Notes under the pieces: model-generated
What the model saw: the letters and a program-made list of their open reading frames with translations, nothing else
Databases searched by the model: none
What the model was told of the DNA's origin: nothing
Source: Leptasterias polaris
Taxonomy: Eukaryota; Echinodermata; Asteroidea; Forcipulatida; Asteriidae
DNA: 64,000 bases
Assembly (NCBI GenBank): GCA_037783415.1
Contig: JAZGTN010000046.1
Span: 7,687,153-7,751,152, forward strand
Reading direction: 5' to 3'
Shown: piece by piece, positions 1-11,186 of the stretch
Layout of the letters: each line of letters begins with the position of its first letter
Numbering within the stretch: the stretch's first letter is position 1
Position numbers and translations under genes: made by a program

Positions 1-71
1 GTCCCCAACGTCATTTGCAATAAATTCCGTCGAATTTTCTCGAACGTCATGCAAATTCCGTCATTTTTTTC

Positions 72-107
72 TCGAACGTCATTTTTTCCGTCAAAAATGA
101 CGTTCGA
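72..107. repeat. Perfect 15-bp inverted repeat (hairpin)
   Basis: The arms at 72-86 and 93-107 are exact reverse complements around a 6-base loop and carry the word AACGTCATTTTT. The same AACGTCAT word recurs at about 8-15 and 44-51. No transposon ends or target duplication were found, so this may be the edge of a larger repeat cut by the window start. Confidence 0.6.
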
Positions 108-690
108 AACTGCGTGATTTTAGCCACAAAAAAAATTACGGAAGCTTGAATTTTTTATATTTTTTTTTAGATTTTAGGTATGAGAGGCTGCAAATATTTC
201 AGAGAAATTACGGTAGTGTTGTGCCAGAAATAAATTAATAACAGACAATATTTGCTTAGTTTTTCCGTCAATGTTATGCTCTCTTCTGTCAGGCTTATAT
301 TTTCTGTGTGTGGTGTTTTGTTGAGTTTTTTTAATTATTATTTGAAACTACATCAGTTGGGCCTCACCATAGAAAAGAATGAATGTTCCTTGTGCTTTAC
401 TTGTGCTCTCCTTTGAACTAAATATAAATAACCAACATGTTTCACTACTGGAGAGTCTACTTTTTTAAATGACCACTGCAAGATGAAAACTAACTGAACT
501 ATGCTTACATGAACATAAACTTAAATATGTATACAATTATTTAAAATATCTTACAAGGTCAAAAAGATTTTTTTGAAAAATGACATTTGAGGTTGTAAAA
601 TGGTACATATTTTGAAGAATATGCCATATGCAAAGGCAACTGACACTGCTTTACCAAACAGAGCAAAGGTCTTTCTTTGTAATACTGTAG
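108..690. other. No gene seen; probable intron upstream of the exon at 691
   Basis: This AT-rich stretch has no convincing coding frame. Its last bases form a pyrimidine-rich tract ending in CTGTAG at 685-690, which fits a 3' splice site feeding the open frame that follows. Confidence 0.35.
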
Positions 691-1162
691 ATCACTTGAT
701 GGAGTTGAAGAAAGTGAAACAGTCAATAGGAGTAAGTTATTGAATGATCGGACCTTGTTGACAGAAGACACACCTGTTGAGGATTGCCTGCCACCTTCAG
801 AGGATGACCCAGTCCCATCGCCACCTTCAGAGGATGACCCAGTCCCATCCCCACCTTCAGAGGATGACCCAGTCCCATCCCCACCTTCAGAGGATGACCC
901 AGTCCCATCCCCACCTTCAGAGGATGACCCAGTCCCATCCCCACCTTCAGAGGATGACCCAGTCCCATCCCCACCTTCAGAGGATGACCCAGTCCCATCC
1001 CCACCTTCAGAGGATGACCCAGTCCCATCCCCACCTTCAGAGGATGACCCAATCCCATCGGGCCCACACAAGGAGGCTGAGGAAGACATCATACTGTACT
1101 TGAATTGCCACGAGAAGTTTTACTTTCGACAAGGAAACAGCAGCACAACACAGACACAGTAG
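691..1162 (+). CDS. Candidate last coding exon with acidic, proline-rich decapeptide repeats
   Basis: The frame is open from 683, just after a TAA at 680-682, to a TAG at 1160-1162. A CTTTCTTTG...CTGTAG tract ending at 690 looks like a splice acceptor, so I place the exon start at 691 instead of at an internal start codon. The peptide begins SLDGVEESETVNRS, runs through nine copies of PPSEDDPVPS (the last PPSEDDPIPS), and ends with a non-repeated tail of about 29 residues including ILYLNCHEKFYF. An AATAAA word at 1399-1404 could be its polyadenylation signal. The repeat is acidic and proline-rich, so it is probably disordered. I do not recognise the gene. The 30-bp unit keeps frame and also leaves other frames open, so the long antisense frames over it mean little. 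Alternative: a non-coding minisatellite that happens to be open. Confidence 0.42.
791..1060 (+). repeat. 30-bp minisatellite, 9 copies
   Basis: Nine head-to-tail 30-bp units start with CCACCTTCAGAGGATGACCC. They are almost identical: only the first and last units differ at their final base or at GTC/ATC. The unit length is a multiple of three, so copy-number change would not break the frame. The homogeneity points to recent expansion. Confidence 0.95.
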
Positions 1163-1837
1163 AGGTGCATCACACAACTGTTTTTGGCACTGGTATAGTA
1201 CACAAATCTCTACTATAAGTCTGATTTTAGTCAGAGCTCCCAGCAATACTTGTTCCGGCTCCTGTAATCGATCCACAAGTACTGGCAGAAATCAGCTGAA
1301 AAGTCCATGGGCCAGAGGCCAAAATTTCACACATTGGTACAGTCCGAGGTGGCAAAATCTACCGTTTTTTGATGAAGGTCTACATAATGTCTAAGGATAA
1401 TAAATTGATGCAATAGCAATCCCAAAGTGGTAGCTTAGTGGTACCAAATGCCCATGTTTTTTAACATCAAGTCATAATGAGGTTACTACATCAATCCTTA
1501 GCTTTCAGGTTAGAACACAGTTGAACAATTCACAACAGTTATAAATATGCTTTGCTGTATTACTGATGACACTTTGTCAAATTATTGTTTAACTTTAGAT
1601 TTGTTTAATGACCTCAAGCGTATTTTATGAACTCATGCATTACATAAGTTTTTCAGATGGTGAAACACTGTTTTTAAATTAGCAACTTTTTTGTGTGTCT
1701 CCTGTGTTAAACTAAACCATTGAACTTAAATAATACCTCAAAAGTGTTGGGCTATAGGTCTGTTTAAACTATCTACATCATAAAATTTAGAGAAATTGTC
1801 ATTACATTAGCACTGTCATCTTTTTTCATGGAAACAA
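1163..1837. other. Probable 3' UTR and intergenic sequence
   Basis: No coding frame is convincing. There is an AATAAA at 1399-1404, about 235 bases after the stop of the candidate exon. Beyond it I see only AT-rich unique-looking sequence up to the LINE remnant. Confidence 0.3.
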
Positions 1838-3345
1838 CGTTAAATTGTTAGCAATTTCCAGCCATTCAATGGTGTCATCATCAAGGTCCCATTGCCTTGA
1901 ACCATGAGGAGATCTGAATATAGGTCAGGTGATGAAATGTTTGGGGGCAACACATTCACCTGCCCGACAGCTCCACACCAATCTTTTGCAGGAGCGAATG
2001 ATTTCTCCCCTACAGCGAAGTCAGTTCAGGACCCAAACTTTCCTGAGAAGGTGGCAGCCTGCAGGCTTACATGATGGTTCCTTAATAAACTGGTGCAGCC
2101 TATATGTTGCGTGCTCCACTCATCTGTTCAGCAGTCAACCATCCATGATTGGGAGGGTGGATGAGCATCTCTGATTTTTGCACGCTTTGAGAAGTGTTTA
2201 CCTGAAATGGTTTGCCTTTTCAGCTAGTTTACATGTAAGTGTTACATGTAGGTGAATGTTAGCTGGTGTAATGCCTCACATGATTGGTAGAATCTCAGTT
2301 GGGGTCGGTGTTATGGAACCAGAGATGATCATCATAGCCTGGTTTAGGGTGGTATGACGCCTTCGTATGAATGCTGTGACTCGTGATCGATGCAGCCTAC
2401 TCATCCATGGAGCATAGTTGGAGACATGCACCCTCTCCTGTTCCAGCTAGCTTCTGGAGGTTAACACAAGAGAGTGTTATCGCAGATACTTTCTTGGCAT
2501 GGTAAGAGGAAGTGGACTGCATCCGAGGGTAACCGAAAGGTACATTGTACACTGAAGTGCATGGCTTCACACTTAAATCTTTCGCCTTTCAGATTGATGT
2601 TGAGCGCTTTCGTGGCAAGACGGTTAGCTAGATCAGAACAGAGCAAACTGTCTTGGGCTTGCTCATTTTCAGGTGCAAGGTATGGAAGTAGCTGCTCAAA
2701 ATGGATAGATCACTTTCCAATGTTGCTACCGTTGACTCAAAGGCATTGTTCGAAAAGCCTAATGCAGTGTCGTTGTAGTGTTGATACAGTACCAGGTACA
2801 AATGTATGTCTGAAGTGTGGATCATAAAGATGTTTGAGGATATGACAGAGCTCTAAGAAGGCCATTACTGAGAATACATGTGTGGCTTTAATCCCTGTTG
2901 AATGTTTCAAGGACAAATGTTCAGTTTTGTACCAGCAGCATGATTAACCTGACAAGTTTTATGTGGGATAACTGGGATAACCCACAGAAACTATAGGTTG
3001 AGCTCAAGGCCATTACAGAAGCTGCAGTAAGGTCGATAAATACCTCTCCGAATTTCACTTTCAAATGAAAGCCGATTCTATGTCATGAACCAGGCATGAA
3101 CTTGGTTGATGGTAGATATTCCATTCCTAAAGCTGCTTGGCTTCGAGGAGATATGCTCAACTGTGTCGGTTATGCAGGAAATCCTTTCAATCAGTTTATA
3201 ATACAGCAGACAGGAGGGAGATAGGTGGATAGCTCTTTGGGTCATTCAGAGCTATGTGCCTAATTAAACCTTTCCAAGCAAGCCTCATTAATGCCTCATA
3301 TAACAGCTTGTCAACCCTCACAAGTTGCTGCCTTATCAGCCATTT
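1838..3345 (-). pseudogene. Decayed non-LTR (LINE) reverse transcriptase
   Basis: Read on the minus strand, pieces of a jockey/CR1-like reverse transcriptase appear in order but in different frames. They are PKSYPPISLLSA at about 3242-3204, matching the family's 'sYRPISLL' block; VFIDLTAA at about 3043-3020 (motif A); and YNDTALGF at 2777-2754, followed by a DLSILSSYFHTLHLKMSKPKT stretch broken here as DLSILSSYF and HTLHLKMSKPKT. The YNDT block stands where the family has YADDTAL, so a catalytic aspartate is lost. Further down, CCPQTFHHLT near 1955-1929 resembles the C-terminal CxCG..QT..H zinc-like motif, and TIEWLEIAN near 1876-1847 resembles the typical end of such proteins. Many stops and frameshifts separate the blocks. 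No endonuclease domain, 5' end or tail was identified, so this is a 5'-truncated dead copy. The clade is not certain. Confidence 0.8.
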
Positions 3346-6300
3346 CAATTCTTTTTTGTTTGTGGATTCAGTTGTACCAGCTTGTTAGAACCCGGGTCGC
3401 CACAGGAGTCAACTAAAATTCAAGAGAACGAAGTTCGCAAATATTGTGTGTTTGAGAATCTTAACGCCTAATTTCTGCCCTTAATAATATTAAAGGTATT
3501 TTCATCAACAAACGTTTTCATACATATGTAGATTCCTGATTTCAGGATTGGTTTTATAGAACTTCTTTAGCACTGACATCTTCGGGATTAAACATTTCGG
3601 GATTTTGACATTTTCACGCATGAACACAAACGTGTGTTTGGCCATGAAAAAGAAAGTTGGAAGGCAGGCAGGTCACTGGATTGCAAACATTTTGTTTTAC
3701 ACAGTTCTCCACAGACTTTTTTGTTGGGAGGGCAGTACGACGTAATCGGATGCATGACAAGCAGCATTAGGAAAACTTATGTGCTGAAGCGTACGCTACG
3801 TAGTAAGTTCGTCTCGATTTTAACATTATTTTTAATAACTTTTTCGAATACATAAAGGAATCATAGGAAAGGGACATGAAGGCCAAGTGGCCATAAGGTA
3901 TGTGTTTTTTTAAAGGGGCATCACGTCAATTTGATGGGGCATCGCGGCAATGGCCGCTGATGGCCGCTGTAAAGGTCGAGGCCTGGCACTACATGTATGT
4001 CGTGCATGCGTGTTTGTATGTACTGTAGTGAACGATCACAATCGCACTAAATCTAGCAAATATCAAGACTTTTCAAATTATTTTACAAACCAAACCCCTA
4101 ATTTATTGTGAAAAGGAGCATTTATTTGACTTGCTCAGCGGGCTAGTAAAGAAAGGGTTTTGACTCGCCAGCTGCAGTTTTCACTCACATTTGGCAACTG
4201 GGAGACCGTTAATATCAAAACCAGCACCATCAGCGATATTTAATAAGAGGAATATTTTTCATATCCAAAATCAAATAATGGTGACAATTGGTCAAGCCTG
4301 TATGCTAAGGGGTGTACATTGAAAACAACTATAAAGTACTCCTTTGGATGCTTTCACATGTTTTTGAAATTAGGTCAATCTTACAAAGCACTTTGCATCC
4401 TTAATGTTTTGCCACCTCTGGTGGTATTTTTATCTAGTCTGGTCCAGGAAAGAGATTGCAGTTGCTGCTTGTACAGATGCTGGCTGGAGTCTAGTCAATG
4501 ATATAATTTGTAAATAATATGTAATTAATTTTGTTTGTAACCATCAGTTTCTTTTTAGCTTAAACATTTCTTTGGTTGTTGAGACACCAACCTTTAAGCA
4601 GGGGAGTATGTGACAGGTCATTTTTCTTAATCTTTAAGGTTGCAGCACCCTCGTTGGTAGTTAATGTGATTGCCTTCTATATTTGTAAGTATTTCCACCG
4701 CCCACCCCCATTTTTTATACATGTATCTTATACTGTAGAAATATCAACACACCTTTTAAAGTTGTACCCGGTCTCTGATCCCCTGTCAAACCTCAAACAA
4801 ATTAAATTGACTTACTAGACATTGACTTGTGTCTCATTAATGATCCCTCATCTTCTGATTTCTCTGTAACATCGAAGCTATCATTGTGAGTTTCCTGTTT
4901 TACATGATCCGATGGAACTGTAGGTGTAATGGTACCATTCATCTGTTCTTGATCCATCATGCTACTTTGGCTTTATCTTCCTTCCTGATGATAAAAGGAA
5001 ATACACAATTAAAGATCTGCAGATTGCGCATAAATTTGTGCAATCGTCAGATTGAGCTGCCCAATAGACCTTAATGCATCTGACACCATCAGTCACTAAC
5101 TTAGAGGTAAATTGTTGATGAAGCGATGGAAAAGCACAGATTTTTAAGCAATGGCTCACAGGATGGGCCAATGAACAATTAAGTTTCATACCCAGAGTAG
5201 GGGTGTAAATGGTATGATATGATCACCCTAATCACAATGCACCACGGTAGATTTCATAGTGAATTAATTATGTTCAGAAAATGTTAAACAGGGAATTACT
5301 TATAACACAGTAATAAGACAAGCACAACGATTTCAAGTGTTTACGTCATTTTAAAATTGTGTGTGAAACAAACACACACAGTCCTTTGCACGCACAGTTA
5401 TGGGGCTTGCTATTGTTGTTCTATTATTCCCTTTTCTAAAGAATCACGCTGTGGGGACCCAGTTTAGCAAAGAAAAAAGTTGCGGGGACCTGTGATCATT
5501 GTGTTAAAGTCCCCACAGCTCTGTGTATGCCTACCCACTACTGTCGTGATAAAATAAAATAAAGTTACTGCAATAATGTATAATAGCGTTCTTTATCATT
5601 TTTATCGTCAATGTATTGTTACACCCCACATGTACTACGGATTTATGAATTTCACTCTTGTACTGTGTGTAAAGCACGAACAAATTAATCAATGTTTTTG
5701 CAACTATTGCGGCACGCAGAGTAATGAAACAACAAAGATTACAAGCCTGTACAAAAATTGGAAACGATATGTGTGTGTGTCACATGCGATCGTGTGCTGT
5801 TTAAGTCGTGATCTTAATTATTATGGTCAGCATTTCGCGGCACTTTGCGATCAATTTTTTATTTTTTTTTATCCGAACTGCAAACCTTTAATCGGTTGGT
5901 TAACCGTGTGACCCTCACACGCTTGTCACACGCTTACTTTACTACTGACTTGTGAGACCTGTTCCTCGATAGAATGGTAAAGTTTGCTTTTCATGCTTAC
6001 TTTAGACCTGTTCTTCGGTATTCGGGGTAGTTCGTTATTTTTATGTACTAACTTGTCGGTTCTGTAGCTTGATAAGGAGGTTAGTTCGCTCATTGCACTT
6101 AACTCCTAACTTGTGAAACCTGTTCAGTTTAGAGTCAGTTTCAGAATGAAGGTTATAAAGGTTTAGAAAGGTGTAATAATCTATGATCATGCTTCATGTA
6201 ACTGTTATAGCACCACCATGTGTTGAGACTTGAACAATGTCACATGTACTGAGTTGTTGAATAAGGTAGCCATCTTGAGTTCATGCTTTGTGTACATCTT

Positions 6301-6560
6301 GCCTCCAACATTACAATTCATACAATGGGCCCATTTAAAGTTAAAATAAGAGCATGTCAAAGGTGAAGGGTCTTGTATCTCGAAGTCAGGCCAACTTTGA
6401 AGGTCTGGAGTGCTTAATCAAAGAAAAAGAACACGGAACAGCTCTGTGTTTGTTCACAAACACCTAATGTCTAGTTATTATTTTTTTTTTGAGGGGAACA
6501 CTCAGGAGCAATTCATAAAGAACATTTTGTGTGGATAGAGAAAGAAATTCTCAATAAGGA
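3346..6560. other. No recognised gene
   Basis: About 3.2 kb contains only short frames without family motifs. Minor points: a GGGGCATCACG/GGGGCATCGCG pair near 3915-3955, whose wording resembles GGGCATCACAG near 30700, and a GGGGACC pair near 5452-5500. Neither is enough to name an element. Confidence 0.5.
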
Positions 6561-6562
6561 AC

Positions 6563-6875
6563 GATGTTTCCTAATCAGGATACTATTTGTTTCCTGATTT
6601 ATAAAAGTTGATAAAATGATAAAAGTTTCCTGATTTGGAAATGTTGGTAGTGTTTTTGGGACGCTGTACACTTTGACAAATGTTTCCTGATTAGGAAACA
6701 TCTTACATGTAAGTGTTTCCTATTTTGGAGACATTGTGAACTTTGACTATATGTTTCCTGATCAGGAAACATTTGATCTGTTTCCATAATTGGAGACAAT
6801 TGTGCTGGAGAATGAATGTTGCCTGATCAGGGTACGTGCATGCCAAAACAGGAAAATTGTTCCCTGATTAGGCAT
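6563..6875. repeat. Cluster of about eight TTTCCTGATNAGGAAA-type palindromes
   Basis: Full or half copies of TTTCCTGATYAGGAAA lie near 6563, 6588, 6626, 6682, 6714, 6750, 6816 and 6860. Those at about 6682 and 6750 are near-perfect palindromes; others keep only one arm or have drifted. Spacing is irregular (about 25-65 bases), so this is not a simple tandem repeat. Function is unknown. Confidence 0.7.
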
Positions 6876-6962
6876 TTTGTACCGCTCATATAAAACTGTT
6901 GCATCTGATTAAAATAATTGTCTCTTCAATACCGCGTGCAGCACGTTGCTTTTTAATGTTTT

Positions 6963-7690
6963 AAAAATCATAAATCCTGAACCACATATTTGATTGTTAT
7001 CATCTACACGTCATCAGAAAGGACTTTGAAGACTTCACCAACGCTACCAAGTGTGACCTCTATTGATTCTGCCTTCCGGTTCAAACCGGAAGTTGTTCTT
7101 TGTTTGTCCTTTGTTTTGTCTGTCCTTTGTCCTTTTTTGCTTGTCTTGTGTTTTGGGGTTTTTGTATTGAAAAAAAAAAAGTTAACATTTATTATTTGAA
7201 AAACTCATAACTTCTGAACAACACATTGGATTTTTACAATCTATACATCATTCGAAAAGTTTGTAACAACTTAAGAAACGATACACAAAATTTGACCCAA
7301 TTTGACCTTGACTTCCGGTTCAAACAGGAAGATAGAATTTATTATTTGAAAAAACATAACTCCTGAACCACATATTGGTTGTTTATTTTCTGTACGTCGT
7401 CAGATAAAGCTTTTGTAACTTAACCAACGGTATAAAGTGTGACCTCTTTTGACATTGACTTCCAGTTGAAACCGGAAGTTGAAACTTTATATTTGAAAAA
7501 AATCATTACTGTTGAATCACATAATTGGAGGTTTACAATCCATACATCATGTAAAATCATCTAAAAGGTCTTCATAAACTAATCACGCCCTACACAGAAT
7601 GTGACCCTTTTTCACCTTGACTTCCGGTCCAAACCGGAAATTGATGTTTAAATTTTGAAAAATTCATAACTCCTGAACCAGGCATTGGAT
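6963..7690 (+). repeat. ~150-bp tandem repeat, about 4.5 copies
   Basis: Units begin with CATAACTCCTGAACCACA-like words at about 6968, 7204, 7354, 7501 and 7664. The first spacing is enlarged by a T-rich insert; the others are about 147-163. Each unit ends with TGACCTTGACTTCCGGTT, a 2-base spacer, then AACCGGAAGTTG. Copies are clearly diverged. A further copy lies at 17060-17340, so the family is dispersed. Confidence 0.85.
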
Positions 7691-8175
7691 TGATAAAGTA
7701 TAATGTCGTGTACCTATTAATTCAATCACTCTCCACGAACACCTTGTTTTTGTAATTAACAAAAACTGAATCTCTAGTTTTGGGGTTTTTTTTGTTCAGT
7801 AAAAAGCAACTTTTTCAACAGATTGAAGGTTATTTGGATACATACATGTACATGTATGATGACTCTCTTACATAGATTAAACAATTGTAATCATGTTCAA
7901 ATGTAAATATAGTGCATTTGTTGTTGGCAGTACCAGTAGTCCTCAGGCGTCGTCAGTTGTCAGCTTTTAAGTTTTAGTGCGATCGCACTTTGGAATCCTT
8001 TGAACAACTTTCTTTAAACCACCACCAAACAGCTGATTTCATTGTGTTCTTTTTTTATTTTTATTTAAAGCAAAATAACAAAACTCATTTAGCCACTCCT
8101 AATAGACGTGATGTAGAGAGAGCCAGAACATGACGAAAGTTAGACTATTATAAAATATAATAGAGAGTAGATACT
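7691..8175. other. No gene seen
   Basis: AT-rich, unique-looking sequence between the tandem repeat and the left end of the large inverted-repeat element. It contains an overlapping ACATGTACATGTATG word near 7845, a composition feature seen elsewhere in the window. Confidence 0.3.
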
Positions 8176-8220
8176 ACGAAAGCCCAATCATGTCACTGAA
8201 GTATATATCATCAGCGGGAA

Positions 8221-8287
8221 CTAATTCGTTATAACGAATTAATTAGTAATCCGTTAAAACGAATTAATAATTTGTTATTACGAATTA
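8221..8287. repeat. Three AATTCGTTNNAACGAATT palindromes, left arm
   Basis: One perfect copy (AATTCGTTATAACGAATT) is followed by two drifted ones. These are the left-arm partners of the nine-copy cluster at 15177-15386. Confidence 0.75.
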
Positions 8288-8299
8288 ATGCACTTGTCA

Positions 8300-8460
8300 A
8301 TTGTATGACGCACCATAGGACCCCCGGGAATGGTGCGTCACTTGTCTAATGTGAGTCGGATATGACGCACCCGTGTCTCAAATGTGACGCACATTTTGCC
8401 TACAATGACGGCACCTCAAATACATTTTGTGACGCACCATTTCTTGATAATGACGTACCA
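8300..8460. repeat. Cluster of TGACGCACC words
   Basis: TGACGCAC or its reverse complement occurs near 8307, 8334, 8362, 8384 and 8430, with a TGACGTACC variant near 8452. The inverse partners TGACGCACC and GGTGCGTCA are at about 12828 and 12850. TGACGCA and TGACGTA resemble ATF/CREB half-sites, but the repeat is more simply explained as element structure. Confidence 0.6.
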
Positions 8461-9665
8461 TGACTGTCCCAAATGTCCTGGAGCAAGTTCGCGCAACAAA
8501 CACGTCTTGTCGATTACAGTTTTGTTCCAGCTCTGTCCGTCCCACATGCACACTGCATACCATAGACTGGTCCCCAACCCAACAAAGGCCCATGTGCGAC
8601 GTCGGGAGACTATAGGGAACGGGAACCGGTCTATTAAACAGCGAGCGACTGCTTTGCACGTCGTATGTTTCAGCCGCTCAATTTATTTTTTTGCCAAACC
8701 GCGATTGCGCAATCCCTGCTCCGGGCAGCTCCAATCTGGCTGAATCAAAACAAAAACGGGCTGTTTTCGTCATTCTCTGTTTTGTAATATTTGATAGATT
8801 TTTTACATGAAATATATTTATAAACGTTTTTATTTTATTTTTGGGGGGTTTTGGAGAATAAAAAAGAATATTTATCAGGAAAATTACAACTTAACGTAGT
8901 TGTTTTGATTATATTTTGAGCCGAAAAAATGAGACTTTATCAAACTTTTCGAGCAAATTGTCTATGCTGCCGAGTTTTCCTGACATTGTACTTTATACAG
9001 ACATTATAAAGAAAGAGTAAAATAAGGCCATCAACTTGATGTCATGTAAAAAGGAAACCGTCTTGCAGAGAATTGCAGGTTTTTATTTAGTACGTACATT
9101 TTCTCATGTACATTCAGTATCAGCAGTTCTGAAAGGGTAAACCAATCAGTGACTTCATATCGAATAAATTCACTGATTGGCCAATGACTACTATTCAGTC
9201 ATACATTTGCAAAATATACCGTCATGTAAAATGCTAAATTTAAGACAAAAAAGGTTTCCTTTTTATTCCAAAATACATTGATAGTATGTACTTGATATTG
9301 ATAAAGACGATATTTACAGTCGACTCCCGTTATTATGAGCTCGCATATTACGAGGTACCGGTTAATACGAGGTTTTTTGCTGGTCCCGAACTGCCCCGTG
9401 CATGTTTCAATGCATTTAATTACGGCTTACACGAGCACGGTAGTAGCGAGAGCACGGTAGTATAGCGAGAACACGGTTACAACGAGGTACTTTTGTCGGC
9501 TTGTTACGAGCAAAACATTGTTTTCAACCCTTTTGTAACGAGAATAATGAAAACCCCAACAAAGGAAATACCATTAACAGCCTGAAAATCGTTATTTATG
9601 GCTTGTAAGACAATCAATAGAGGTGCTAACTGGACGCTATCGCTAGCAATACCAATACAGCGAGC

Positions 9666-11186
9666 AGATAATAATAATAATAATAAGGGGCCGTTCACAA
9701 TTATCAACATTTTCACGAGCGTACAAACCGTACGCTGGGGGGGAGGGGGTTAATGCCCGCCGTACGTTTTTTTTTTTTTTTTTAATGTCGATCTGTTTTC
9801 TCGCCCGTCGCCACAGCCTACATTGCTCACATCCCATCCACGCCGCAACCGATGCCGAGCGAGCACTGGCCGAGACGGTCGCGCCCCGAGCCAGGCCGGC
9901 CCCGCATTGCATCCCATGAACGTATTGTGTACAGCATGCGCGGCATTGTAGTCCTACACACATACATGTACATGAACCAAACATGTCAAAAACCGCGCGT
10001 GCAAATTATTGCGCAATTCCCCTTCCGTTCTCTAGCTCACAGGCATGTGAGCGGGTCACAGAAAAAAACGCGGAAAACTTTAGCAAGTGAAATCCGTGTC
10101 CGGATTTTGGGCCAGCGCTACAGTCAGAATAACAGGCTTTGTACTGCAGCGTAAACAAAACATTAACAGAAATATATAGGCCACAATTCTTACTTGGTAA
10201 CAATGTGTTGTTCGTCCTCATTTTCAATATGTTTTTGTGACATTCCTTAGAAATGTGTTCCACAATTAAAACAAGCGCGATGCATTCATCACAGACGTGA
10301 AAGACCGTGTGCGCCTAGTCTTGGCTCAGGGTGTTTGCTTTTTAATACAGTTTTTAGTACAGCGCCCTCTCTTGGTGGAACGGGATGACGACATGGGTAA
10401 GTTTAATGGGACATCGCGATTAATGAAAAATGAACAACAACGGCTTTAATCAAAGACTAACGCGGGGCATTTTACCGGGTCTAGCCCCCGACTCACGTGT
10501 TGAAATCAAATCGCAATTAAAGTGATTCCCGATGCTGCCACGGCGGAGTGATTTCCACGGCGGAGACATTTCCACGGCGGAGACGAGAAAAACGCGGAGC
10601 CCGCAAGAAAACGCGGAATGGGAAAATAAAAAACGCGGAGGTCTCACATGCCTGCTAGCTACTTGTAGCATACACACGCAATTGCATATCAGCGCTCATT
10701 TTCAACCGGTGTTGTTCAACCATGTAGACTTGTGTGAAAAAAAATCAACATTTTTTTCGTACACTTTTAGGGGGGAGGGGGGGGGGGGCTTGAAAAAGTG
10801 TACGGTTTGTACGCTCGTGAAAATGTTGATAATTGTGAACGGCCCCTAACTAGTTCTTATATAGCGCATTTCACAATAACGGTCTCAATGCGCTTTTACA
10901 TTAGTGCCCTGGTCATTGGGCCAATAACATTCCTTTAATCTTTCTCAGCTCCCTGGGGAGTATACAGCCCGGGCTGCTGTGATGGCGCTCCGAAGGTTTT
11001 TTCAAACACAATATCAACCTCTACCCTTGCAGGTACCCATTTATACCCCTGGGTGAAGAGAAGCAATTATAGCAAAGTGTCTTGCTCAAGGACACAAGCG
11101 TCATGACCGGGACTCGAACCCACACCCCGCTGACTAAACCACCAGAACTTGAATCCGATGCTCTTAACCACTCGGCCATGACACCC
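9666..11186 (-). mobile_element. tRNA-derived SINE, copy 1, interrupted by a MITE
   Basis: On the minus strand, 11186 to about 11100 is tRNA-like: an A box TGGCCGAGTGG (11178-11168) and a B box GGGTTCGAGTCCC (11121-11109), as in Leu/Ser-type tRNAs. The body continues with CTTGAGCAAGACACTTTGC and runs to about 10850. Its 3' tail, an (ATT)n tract on that strand, is displaced to 9666-9686 because a MITE landed in the tail. A second copy at 17540-17846 has the same order of parts, which confirms the structure. Confidence 0.88.
9687..10846. mobile_element. PIF/Harbinger-like MITE, 1160 bp
   Basis: The terminal inverted repeat of about 47 bp starts GGGGCCGTTCACAATTATC and is nearly perfect at both ends. 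It is flanked by TAA on each side (9684-9686, 10847-10849), the 3-bp TWA target typical of PIF/Harbinger. G-rich runs lie just inside each end. The interior has no transposase; it holds a triple TTCCACGGCGGAGA-like repeat near 10540-10590. Short open frames here lack any family motif. Confidence 0.85.

Noticed and set aside
559..1103. Antisense and alternative-frame open frames over the minisatellite
   Set aside because: A 30-bp unit without stops keeps several frames open at once. Only the plus frame at 691-1162 has a splice-like start, a non-repeat tail and a downstream AATAAA.
9504..10849. Overlapping 70-113-codon frames on both strands
   Set aside because: They lie across the MITE and SINE borders, read through terminal repeats and show no domain.
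11100..11186. Functional tRNA gene
   Set aside because: A and B boxes are present, but the sequence is the head of a SINE whose body and tail follow, and a second copy with the same body occurs at 17540-17846.
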